The translations under genes were made by a program, and so were the position numbers. A model generated the notes under the pieces. It did no database searches. It saw only the letters and a program-made list of their open reading frames with translations, and was not told the DNA's origin. From NCBI GenBank assembly GCA_016788945.1, contig JAEUSA010000368.1, positions 1-7,133 on the forward strand: 7,133 bases of DNA, written 5' to 3'. Each line of letters starts with the position of its first letter. Positions within the stretch are counted from its first letter, which is position 1. Shown here piece after piece: positions 1 through 5,864 of the stretch. The stretch is from Leptospiraceae bacterium. GTDB lineage: Bacteria; Spirochaetota; Leptospiria; Turneriellales; Turneriellaceae.

Positions 1-263
1 TAAGCCTCCCATTTAAACCAGTGCAGGTCGTGCGGCAGTTCTTTCGGTGCGAGCGCGTAACGCTGCACGCGGTAAAAACCCCCGCCGTGTATCGCATGCA
101 GCTCACCGTCTTTTTCACCGTCGGGCGCATTGGGCTCATCCGGACGGCGAACATTGTTATTCAGCCAGACGAAATAGAACGAGGCGCCAATCCACGCAAT
201 GCCGGTGATCATGTGCAGCCAGCGCACGCCAAGCTGCAACCAATCTAAAAGATAAGATTCCAT
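1..263 (-). CDS. puuD: Urate hydroxylase PuuD, N-terminal part (runs off left edge)
   Basis: Membrane-bound urate oxidase of the PuuD/DUF989 family. Known members oxidise urate to 5-hydroxyisourate in purine catabolism, with a polytopic N-terminal membrane domain and a C-terminal cytochrome c domain that passes electrons to the respiratory chain. Only the first 87 codons are present, read on the minus strand from ATG at 263-261. The translation starts MESYLLDWLQ and contains WLHMITGIAWIGASFYFVWL (about residues 15-34), a first membrane helix with the family's conserved His and Trp. It continues with the very characteristic HGGGFYRVQRY (59-69) and HWFKWEA (81-87). The haem-binding C-terminus lies outside the window and cannot be checked. 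It is the sixth gene of the minus-strand run, 75 bases after the previous stop. No Shine-Dalgarno sequence precedes the ATG; a stable hairpin sits there instead. Assignment is from recognised motifs and is firm; urate as the substrate is inferred from the family. Confidence 0.9.
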   Translation of the reverse strand, partial: MESYLLDWLQLGVRWLHMITGIAWIGASFYFVWLNNNVRRPDEPNAPDGEKDGELHAIHGGGFYRVQRYALAPKELPHDLHWFKWEA

Positions 264-272
264 GGCAGATTG

Positions 273-301
273 CTTAGCGACCCGGCTTATGCCGGGTCAA
301 G
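273..301. repeat. Hairpin-forming inverted repeat just upstream of puuD
   Basis: GACCCGGC (279-286) and GCCGGGTC (291-298) form a perfect 8-bp, GC-rich stem around a 4-base loop. CTT (273-275) and AAG (299-301) can add 3 more pairs, with AGC (276-278) bulged. In the minus-strand transcript the structure ends about 9 bases before the puuD start codon, where a ribosome binding site would normally lie. No T-run follows on either strand, so a standard intrinsic terminator is unlikely. A leader or attenuator structure, an mRNA-stabilising hairpin, or a copy of a dispersed palindromic repeat are the alternatives. The stem is directly visible; any role is inference. Confidence 0.6.
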
Positions 302-308
302 GACTTTG

Positions 309-357
309 GAATAGCGGCGTGGCTTGCACGCTCACCCGTCAGGGTTCGGCGCTATTC
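309..357. repeat. Nested inverted repeats over the 3' end of the upstream gene
   Basis: GAATAGCG (309-316) and CGCTATTC (350-357) are perfect complements. Between them lie two smaller hairpins: GCGTG (317-321) with CACGC (327-331), and ACCC (334-337) with GGGT (342-345). Together they could fold as a short stem with two side branches. The right half overlaps the last codons and stop of the 235-residue protein, so part of the pattern may be chance. With the adjacent hairpin at 273-301 it makes about 85 bases of almost continuous dyad symmetry between two genes. Confidence 0.4.
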
Positions 358-1046
358 ACGTACTGCTTTACTGCTTTTGTGTTGGCTTTGATTGCCTCGT
401 GGCGGTGCAGATCTAAAGTGCGTTCGAGTATGTACGCAGTTTGCCGCAGATGCGGCAGATAATAGTCCTTTTTGAACGATATGCGCATCGGTTTGGTATA
501 CGAGTTTTGCAGGTCACCTACCCGCAGATTATCTCGCTTTCGTTCGTTGAAAATGCTCGATAGCACGATGTCGTTTACCATCGTGTTGAGTGGGTCTTTG
601 TGGATAAAATTATTCACCGTCTTTTCACGTTTCGTCATCGACACCGCCGTAAACGCTGACTCGATGCGTGTGAGTTTTTCTTTATTGAAGCAGACGTTGA
701 TGTTCTGCAGTTTGTAATCAATGGTCTTCGATTTCACCACCGGCATTTCATGATTTTCCGCATGCGCATTGATTTCGATGCATTCACCATTGCCCGTCAG
801 GCGAACCTGAGTTTGTTGCGGTGCCATGTGCAGTGAGCCGAAATTTCTTACTTTGTGAAGCGATTCGATTTTCTGAATCGTTTCTTTGATCTGTTGGTCG
901 AGCGATTGGTCTTCAACCGCCATCTGTTCATCAGAAGGATGCTTAAAAGCGCTATCGATTGCCATAATACCGGCGGCAAGGGTGAAGAGAGCTGCAAGAA
1001 TCAGGCTCAGGTCAAACAGGCGTTTCATATGCTCTGCTATCGGCAT
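339..1046 (-). CDS. Membrane-anchored protein of unknown function
   Basis: 235 residues, not recognised as any family. Residues 8-30 form one hydrophobic helix preceded by Lys-Arg, fitting a signal anchor or uncleaved signal peptide with the rest outside the inner membrane. Residues about 38-66 are polar and heptad-like (SDEQMAVEDQSLDQQIKET and onward) and may form a coiled coil. The remainder is hydrophilic and mixed, with two Cys (near 88 and 118). The stop is TGA at 341-339. Two starts are possible: ATG at 1046, used here, or ATG at 1028, giving MKRLFDLSL, which places the basic residues right at the N-terminus as signal sequences usually do. Each has only a weak three-base Shine-Dalgarno match. 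It lies 59 bases after the small lipoprotein gene and 75 before puuD, so it may share their transcript. Real coding is supported by frame length, a sensible start and the membrane segment. Confidence 0.75.
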   Translation of the reverse strand: MPIAEHMKRLFDLSLILAALFTLAAGIMAIDSAFKHPSDEQMAVEDQSLDQQIKETIQKIESLHKVRNFGSLHMAPQQTQVRLTGNGECIEINAHAENHEMPVVKSKTIDYKLQNINVCFNKEKLTRIESAFTAVSMTKREKTVNNFIHKDPLNTMVNDIVLSSIFNERKRDNLRVGDLQNSYTKPMRISFKKDYYLPHLRQTAYILERTLDLHRHEAIKANTKAVKQYVNSAEP

Positions 1047-1105
1047 AATTCCCGAATTGCTGGAGAACTTTTTCGGCCGTCAGATTTCGGAGTGGGTGTG
1101 AACGC

Positions 1106-1411
1106 CTAACGGGCCCCGGTGCAAATAGATACAGCGGGATCATTAATGCAGAGGGGGTAAGCTGTGCTGACCGCCCCAGCCGCATTCATTGTGCCCGCAC
1201 CACCTCCGCCACAAATATCGACGATGCCGAGGCTGGTGCGACCACCCGGCGTGCACCCCGTGTCCGGACTTGCGGTACCCCAATAAGAATTCTGGACATT
1301 ATGGTTCTGCGCGACGGTGTTATAGAAATTGGTGACGGTGCTGTTCTTGCACGATAGAACCGAGAGGATAGACAACAATACGCACAACCCGACTTTCAAA
1401 ACGGAGCGCAT
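1106..1411 (-). CDS. Small predicted lipoprotein, Cys- and Gly-containing
   Basis: 101 residues of unknown function. The N-terminus MRSVLKVGLCVLLSILSVLS followed by Cys21 is a lipoprotein signal peptide: two basic residues, a hydrophobic core, then a Ser-Val-Leu-Ser-Cys lipobox. Ser before the lipidated Cys is less usual in Proteobacteria but tolerated in spirochaetes. The mature part of about 80 residues is rich in Asn, Thr, Gly and Ala and has four Cys (53, 67, 88, 97), enough for two disulfides in the periplasm. A CGGGGAG stretch follows Cys67. The start is ATG at 1411, with no strong Shine-Dalgarno (AGCGG abuts the codon); the stop is TAG at 1108-1106. It lies 53 bases downstream of the SH3 lipoprotein gene in the same direction. 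Lipidation is a confident prediction; function is unknown. Confidence 0.72.
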   Translation of the reverse strand: MRSVLKVGLCVLLSILSVLSCKNSTVTNFYNTVAQNHNVQNSYWGTASPDTGCTPGGRTSLGIVDICGGGGAGTMNAAGAVSTAYPLCINDPAVSICTGAR

Positions 1412-1446
1412 CCGCTGAGTTTGCGGATTATGCGTATCTTGTCAAC

Positions 1447-1474
1447 AAAACCGGGTATTGTATGTTACGGTTTT
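1447..1474 (-). terminator. Possible weak terminator after the SH3 lipoprotein gene
   Basis: On the minus strand AAAACCG (1474-1468) can pair with CGGTTTT (1453-1447) across a 14-base loop, and the 3' arm ends in four T. The stem begins in the last codons of the lipoprotein gene and includes its stop region. The stem is AT-rich and the loop long, so termination would be partial at best. By symmetry it could act on either strand. Confidence 0.3.
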
Positions 1475-2190
1475 ACGAATTCACCGAATAGCCAGCCATA
1501 ACTCTTGTCACAACCAGACATATCAGTTTCTTGAGCGTAGACATAGTACCAATAGTTATTCCATTTATCGACTTGGAATTTGTCACGCGTGCGTGCCACA
1601 AGATTGAAGTATTCGATGCGGTTTTTTCCGTCCGCGCTCGTGCATTTGATAGCGCCCGAGGTTTTTGAGGGCCCTGCGCGAAAGACCACTGCATCGGTAG
1701 TATTCGCAGAAGCACCATCAAGCAACACGGCGTCATGGCCGTCAATCTTCACGGCCTTGTCTTTCGGTTGTCGCTTGCTTGTGTTGTAGTACATCTGGTT
1801 ACCGCAGCCGAGCGCTTCGGTGGCATAGAGTGAATTTGGAGTCGGCACGATTCTGCATGATTGTTTGATACACTGATCGCTTGTCTCGCCAAACTCATCT
1901 TTACCCGCTTCGAGCTGCACAGCCTGGCCAGCCGTGCTGTAAGCGCCGCTGCATTTACGTCCGCCCGGGCCTTGAACGTCGATGGTATATTGTGTATCGC
2001 TAAATTTGAGAAAAACGCCGAGGCTTGAAAATTGTGGACCCCAGTTCTCAGCAGCAATGAGGTGTTTTTTTAACCCATCACCTTCAGGCGCAACGGCGGC
2101 CTTATCTGCAGTCTTATCGGTGACAGGTGTTTTTTCTTTGCAGTAAGTTAGAATAAAAAAGCTGAATACAAAAAGCAAGCTGTATTTCAT
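1465..2190 (-). CDS. Lipoprotein with C-terminal bacterial SH3 domain
   Basis: 241 residues. MKYSLLFVFSFFILTY then Cys17 is a lipoprotein signal peptide with a Leu-Thr-Tyr-Cys lipobox, so the protein should be lipid-anchored in the envelope. A polar, low-complexity linker (18-40, KEKTPVTDKTADKAAVAPEG) follows. Residues about 45-140 form a Cys-rich domain (Cys 80, 107, 112, 129) that I do not recognise. Residues about 147-241 fit an SH3b fold: VVFRAGPSKTSGAI (168-181) matches the usual N-R-x-G-P-S start, and YWYYVYAQ (213-220) with YGWLFGEFVKP (231-241) matches the closing W-Y-x-V and G-W-V-x-G-x-Y-L strands. Bacterial SH3 domains usually bind peptidoglycan or peptides. Leptospiral SH3 proteins share the same ending pattern. 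GGAGGTGT directly upstream of the ATG at 2190 is a strong ribosome binding site and fixes the start. The gene begins 31 bases after the histidine kinase stop, suggesting a common transcript and possibly a linked envelope-sensing role (inference). Confidence 0.85.
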   Translation of the reverse strand: MKYSLLFVFSFFILTYCKEKTPVTDKTADKAAVAPEGDGLKKHLIAAENWGPQFSSLGVFLKFSDTQYTIDVQGPGGRKCSGAYSTAGQAVQLEAGKDEFGETSDQCIKQSCRIVPTPNSLYATEALGCGNQMYYNTSKRQPKDKAVKIDGHDAVLLDGASANTTDAVVFRAGPSKTSGAIKCTSADGKNRIEYFNLVARTRDKFQVDKWNNYWYYVYAQETDMSGCDKSYGWLFGEFVKP

Positions 2191-2221
2191 ACACCTCCGC
2201 GCTGAACAAAGGCATGGCGTG

Positions 2222-4585
2222 TCAATTATTGTTTCGCGCCGGTAGATACTTTTTCAACATCGCCGATAAGGACGCGAGACTCACCAGCTTCGCAAGAAAA
2301 TCATCCATGCCTGCCTTTAGGCAACTTTGGCGATCTTCTTCCATAACAGCTGCGGTGACGGCGACAATAGGAACGCGGTGGTCATTGTCTTTTTTTCTGA
2401 TCTCCGCCGTTGCGGCCAAACCGTCGATGACTGGCATGTGCACATCCATAAGCACCAGATTCAACCGCTCACAGAATTTTTCAATGGCCTCCTGGCCATT
2501 GGTTGCTTCGACGACCTCGATACCCATTTTCCCGAGCATTTGGCACAGAATGATACGGTTGATTTCGACGTCTTCGACGACGAGTACTGTGCCCAAAAAT
2601 CCTTCGGTCGGTAGCGCAGTTTGCGATAAAGTCGCCTGAGGCAGATTCAAAGGTATGGTTACAGCAAATGTACTGCCTCTTCCCGGCATGCTGTCGAGGA
2701 CGATGGATCCTCCCATCGCGTGCACTATTCTCTGTGATATGGCGAGACCAAGGCCAATGCCCCCGAAGCGGCGTGTGTTCGAGTTGTCTGCCTGGACAAA
2801 GGGTTTAAAGATACGCTGATGCAGCGCCGCCGGGATACCTATGCCTGTGTCTGCAATCACGAATTGCAGTTTTTGGGTGGTTTGTTCCTCAATGTGAACG
2901 TACATGCTGACGCTGCCGGTCTCGGTAAATTTCAGCGCATTCGTCAGCAAATTGGAGAGAACCTGCCTTAGCCTTGCCGCATCGCATTCAATCTGGGGGG
3001 GTAGCCGGTCATCCAGCGAGAGCGTATACTCAATATTCTTAGCCTCCGCAGTGGATCGATTGAGTTCAAAGACATTTGTTACGAGTTGTTTTAAGTCCGT
3101 AGCAGCGGTGCTGATCGTCAGGTTGCCAGCTTCGAGCTGCGAGATGTCGAGAATGTCGCTCAGTATTTCGGTCAAGGCTTCGGCTGAAGACTTGACTTTA
3201 AACAACAATTCCCGTTGGCCTTCGTTGGTTTGACCCGCAATGAGTAATTCGGTCAGGCCAATAATTGCATTCATCGGCGTGCGTATTTCATGACTCATGA
3301 CGCCGAGAAAACGACTCTTTACGCGGTTTGCCTCTTCGGCGGCATTGCGCTGGTCGCGCAGCTCAGTTTCATAGGCCTTGCGTTCAGTAATATCGGTAGC
3401 AACACCCAGAACGTATAATGCTCCGCCGCTGGTTTCAAACGGCAGCTTAGTGGTGTGAAACCAGAGCAACCGGCCATCGGGTGCAGTGCGCGTGTCGTCG
3501 GTGGTGACCGGCCGTTTGGTCGCGATCACCTTACGGTCGGCCAAGCGAAAGCGTGCGGCTTCTTCGGGACGGTGCCAGTGTAATTCTTCGAGCGTTGCCC
3601 CATACACTTTTTGCGGTGTTGTGGAATAGAGATCTGCAAAAGCACGGTTAACGAAAACGAACCTGCCATCAGAATCTTTGAGAAAAATCAGTTCGGGCAA
3701 TGAATCGAAGACCTTGTTCAGCAAATTGCGCGTATTATCGAGGTCCTCGCGCAGTTTCATGGTTCTGCGCCTCTGCTGGTAGATGAGCCAACCGACTATA
3801 ATGGTCAGCACAACACCCACGGCCACACCCTCAAGCAGTAGCGTCACTTTGGGCAAGGTGGCAGGCGGGTTTTGCCACCGATCAGCGCTCTGTTTGATCA
3901 GATCTGCGCGCCGCGCGATAAATGTATTCAGTAGTGGCACGAGGTCTGCGCGCCGATGGCTCACTCCGACACTCAGCAGATATTCATGCCCCGTGTAACC
4001 TTTGAGTTCCATTTCAGAAAACAGCGCTTTGTTGATATAATAGGCAGCGGCGCCTGAATTGATCGCATTCACGTCAATTTCCCTTAAAGCAACCCGGCTC
4101 AGCGAGGTCAGCGAATCGGGCGCTGAGACAAGCGTTGCGCGCGGATACGCGGTTTTCAGATAGGACTCAAGCACGCTGCCCGGCGTAACGCCTATGGTAA
4201 TTCCCGCATCGGTCAGTTTCTTCGTCATATTTTTGTGCCCGACGAGTACGGTTGGTAAGCGGACATATGACCTGGAGAAAAGAATTTGTTCCTCCCGAGC
4301 TGGGGTCTGTTGAATGCCAGGCACGAGGTCGATTTCACCCGTTCCGATTGCTTTCGTCACCTGATTCCAGTTATCGAGCAATTTGAATTCTGCCTTGTAG
4401 CCGTGTTCTGCAGCGAAGGCAGTTAAAAGATCAAAACCAATGCCACTGTCAGCCCGGTTTGCAGACACCATAATAACGGGCGGATAATCCACGTAGCCGA
4501 TTTTTAAAACGGGTTTGTCGGCAGCACCGATTGTGCCGGAGAAAGCGACTATCGTCGCTGATAGTGCCGTCCAGTACCTGCGCAC
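2222..4585 (-). CDS. Hybrid sensor histidine kinase (SBP-PAS-HisKA-HATPase-REC)
   Basis: 787 residues. Order of parts: signal peptide (1-21); periplasmic family 3 solute-binding domain (about 26-232), whose TPAREEQILFSRSY (94-107) has an Arg at the place that binds ligand carboxylate in amino-acid binders; membrane helix (about 247-270); PAS domain (about 288-405); short coiled linker; HisKA with SHEIRTPMNA (phosphoacceptor His432); HATPase_c with N-box (Asn545/Asn549), DTGIGI (579-584), FKPF (593-596) and GGIGLGLAIS (608-617); and a receiver domain with the acidic pair Glu671-Asp672, phosphoacceptor Asp714, Thr744 and Lys766. All catalytic residues are present. The layout recalls BvgS/EvgS-type kinases, but no HPt domain follows. 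The usual Pro after the receiver Lys is Leu (K-L-V). The start is GTG at 4585: an in-frame TGA lies only a few codons upstream and there is no nearby downstream ATG. It lies 40 bases after the acyltransferase gene. The ligand is unknown; an amino acid or similar small carboxylate is the family-based guess. Confidence 0.95.
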   Translation of the reverse strand: MRRYWTALSATIVAFSGTIGAADKPVLKIGYVDYPPVIMVSANRADSGIGFDLLTAFAAEHGYKAEFKLLDNWNQVTKAIGTGEIDLVPGIQQTPAREEQILFSRSYVRLPTVLVGHKNMTKKLTDAGITIGVTPGSVLESYLKTAYPRATLVSAPDSLTSLSRVALREIDVNAINSGAAAYYINKALFSEMELKGYTGHEYLLSVGVSHRRADLVPLLNTFIARRADLIKQSADRWQNPPATLPKVTLLLEGVAVGVVLTIIVGWLIYQQRRRTMKLREDLDNTRNLLNKVFDSLPELIFLKDSDGRFVFVNRAFADLYSTTPQKVYGATLEELHWHRPEEAARFRLADRKVIATKRPVTTDDTRTAPDGRLLWFHTTKLPFETSGGALYVLGVATDITERKAYETELRDQRNAAEEANRVKSRFLGVMSHEIRTPMNAIIGLTELLIAGQTNEGQRELLFKVKSSAEALTEILSDILDISQLEAGNLTISTAATDLKQLVTNVFELNRSTAEAKNIEYTLSLDDRLPPQIECDAARLRQVLSNLLTNALKFTETGSVSMYVHIEEQTTQKLQFVIADTGIGIPAALHQRIFKPFVQADNSNTRRFGGIGLGLAISQRIVHAMGGSIVLDSMPGRGSTFAVTIPLNLPQATLSQTALPTEGFLGTVLVVEDVEINRIILCQMLGKMGIEVVEATNGQEAIEKFCERLNLVLMDVHMPVIDGLAATAEIRKKDNDHRVPIVAVTAAVMEEDRQSCLKAGMDDFLAKLVSLASLSAMLKKYLPARNNN

Positions 4586-4625
4586 GTTGCCGTCTCGTCA
4601 GAAAGTAACGACCGATCGTCCAGAG

Positions 4626-5777
4626 CTAAACCGAAAGGGGTATCCGCCGCAACAGGCGCGCCAACACGGCCAGCAGGGCCAGAAAAATTAACGAATAGGC
4701 GAGTGAAGATAATTTGCCCGAGAGGGGTAAAACCTGTAGGCCTTTGTATAAGACCACCTTGTAACTTACTCCGGAAGTCGTTTTGCCGAAAGCAAGGGCT
4801 TTACCGGCGATTCCGCTCAGCGTATAAATCAGCAAAGGATTACGACCCATGTCTGCGAAAGGCGCAGAGAGAAAATGGGCAATCCGCATTTCGCTGAACC
4901 GGATTTTTTCCAAGAGCGTGAGCAAGGCGCCTCCGGAACCTGCCGTAAGCAAAACATACGGCATGGTCCATAGGTTCTTATTGACCGGTTCAAAAATCGC
5001 CCAAAGGCCCCCAAGCACCATGAGTATGCAGACGAGTGTGAATCGCTGCAGTGGCAGACGATAGCAAAGTGCACCGAACAAGAAAGTCATTACCGCACCT
5101 GTCGAGGTCAATAAACCTTCTGGGTCAAAGGTTATCTTTTGCACCTTGTACAGCATGCTTTGTGGTATAAGCGTCAAATCAACGAGACGCGCGAAGTTAT
5201 CTGTTAACTCAAAACTCCGTCCGAAATTACCCTCTACAGTCGAAATCAAGGGGAGACGCATGAGGATTTCATAAATCAACGCCAACGCACAAATCGCGAC
5301 CATAATTCCCCTTGTCGTGCGCAGATGCCTTAGGATAATTCCACCTATAAGAACGCAGATGGCGATGCGCTGTAAGACGCCGAAGACGCGTATTTTTTCT
5401 ATCGAGAAATCTGTGCCTGGCAAAAGGCCAAACGGCCATGCATTGAGAAAAACGCCGATGATGAAGAGTACGACGGCGCGGCGAACGAGCCGACGATAAA
5501 AGTGTGGCGGTTCAGGTTCTTCGAGAGTCAAAGCACTGGCGCAATGTGGTCCCGATGCTCCGTTGCTGAAATCCCGGGTGATTTTGAGTGCCGCCGCATA
5601 ACCGGCGACAAACAAGAACAGCGGAAAGACGATATCGGCACCGAGAAAGCCGTGCCATTCGGCATGGCGCAATATCGAAAACATCTGCTGCCAGTCGCCG
5701 GGATTGTTGACGATGATCATGAGTGCAATCGTCAGGCCGCGCAAGAGGTCGAGAGCATAGTTGCGTTGGCTTTGCAT
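4626..5777 (-). CDS. COG4299/DUF5009 membrane acyltransferase (HGSNAT-like)
   Basis: 383 residues, polytopic inner-membrane protein of the family related to heparan-alpha-glucosaminide N-acetyltransferase. Such proteins are thought to carry acyl groups across the membrane to sugars, but bacterial substrates are mostly unknown. Visible family features: N-terminal ALDLLRGLTIALMIIVNNPG (8-27), HAEWHGF (38-44) with the candidate catalytic His38, D-x-VFPLFLFVAGY (48-60), RVFGVLQRIAIC (130-141), FDPEGLLTSTGAVMTFLFG (217-235), KNLWTMPYVLLTAG (267-280) and MGRNPLLIYTLSG (310-322). A cytoplasmic-looking stretch (about 66-97) separates the early helices. About ten helices are likely. Length is typical. 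GGAGG nine bases before the ATG at 5777 supports the start. It is the first gene of the minus-strand run and is divergent from the membrane protein at 5865. I could not find a convincing promoter for it in the short divergent gap. Confidence 0.9.
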   Translation of the reverse strand: MQSQRNYALDLLRGLTIALMIIVNNPGDWQQMFSILRHAEWHGFLGADIVFPLFLFVAGYAAALKITRDFSNGASGPHCASALTLEEPEPPHFYRRLVRRAVVLFIIGVFLNAWPFGLLPGTDFSIEKIRVFGVLQRIAICVLIGGIILRHLRTTRGIMVAICALALIYEILMRLPLISTVEGNFGRSFELTDNFARLVDLTLIPQSMLYKVQKITFDPEGLLTSTGAVMTFLFGALCYRLPLQRFTLVCILMVLGGLWAIFEPVNKNLWTMPYVLLTAGSGGALLTLLEKIRFSEMRIAHFLSAPFADMGRNPLLIYTLSGIAGKALAFGKTTSGVSYKVVLYKGLQVLPLSGKLSSLAYSLIFLALLAVLARLLRRIPLSV

Positions 5778-5817
5778 CTTATTTTGCCTCCGCTGGATTA
5801 ACCCAGAGCGGGCTTTT

Positions 5818-5834
5818 CAATTGACTGTCAGTTG
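5818..5834. promoter_or_regulatory. Candidate operator: 17-base dyad over the -35 box
   Basis: CAATTGAC (5818-5825) and GTCAGTTG (5827-5834) are inverted copies that match at 7 of 8 positions around a central T. The dyad covers the whole -35 box of the rightward promoter and lies in the gap between two divergent genes. Size and symmetry suit a homodimeric repressor or activator. Binding is inferred from position only; no regulator gene is present in the window. Confidence 0.4.
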
Positions 5835-5850
5835 CTGACGTCGATATTAT
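5821..5850 (+). promoter_or_regulatory. Sigma70-type promoter for the membrane protein gene
   Basis: TTGACT (5821-5826) and TATTAT (5845-5850) each differ from consensus by one base and are 18 bases apart. Transcription should begin near 5857, only about eight bases before the ATG at 5865. The -10 box lies inside the reading frame that would result from the upstream TTG at 5832, which argues against that TTG as the start. This is the best-formed promoter in the window. Confidence 0.65.
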
Positions 5851-5864
5851 GTATCCAGCATTTT

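Noticed and set aside
309..357. tRNA-like multibranch fold
   Set aside because: The length is about 49 bases, there are no T-loop or CCA-type features, and it overlaps a coding 3' end.
1047..1058. AATTC-CC-GAATT dyad next to the start of the 235-residue protein
   Set aside because: The arms are only five bases and AT-rich; this is expected by chance and there is no supporting promoter.
1440..1445. TTGACA on the minus strand upstream of the small lipoprotein gene
   Set aside because: The only -10-like hexamer (CATAAT, 1432-1427) is 7 bases away instead of about 17, so it is not a standard promoter.
2220..2225. TTGACA on the minus strand overlapping the histidine kinase stop
   Set aside because: No TATAAT-like hexamer lies at suitable spacing before the SH3 lipoprotein gene.
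2214..2639. 141-codon plus-strand frame opposite the receiver domain
   Set aside because: It is antisense to a gene with clear receiver motifs; the Ser/Arg-rich translation has no domain features.
4586..4625. Possible leader peptide or site between acyltransferase and kinase genes
   Set aside because: Only short ACGA/TCGT arms are visible and there is no open frame with a start signal; it looks like a plain intergenic gap.
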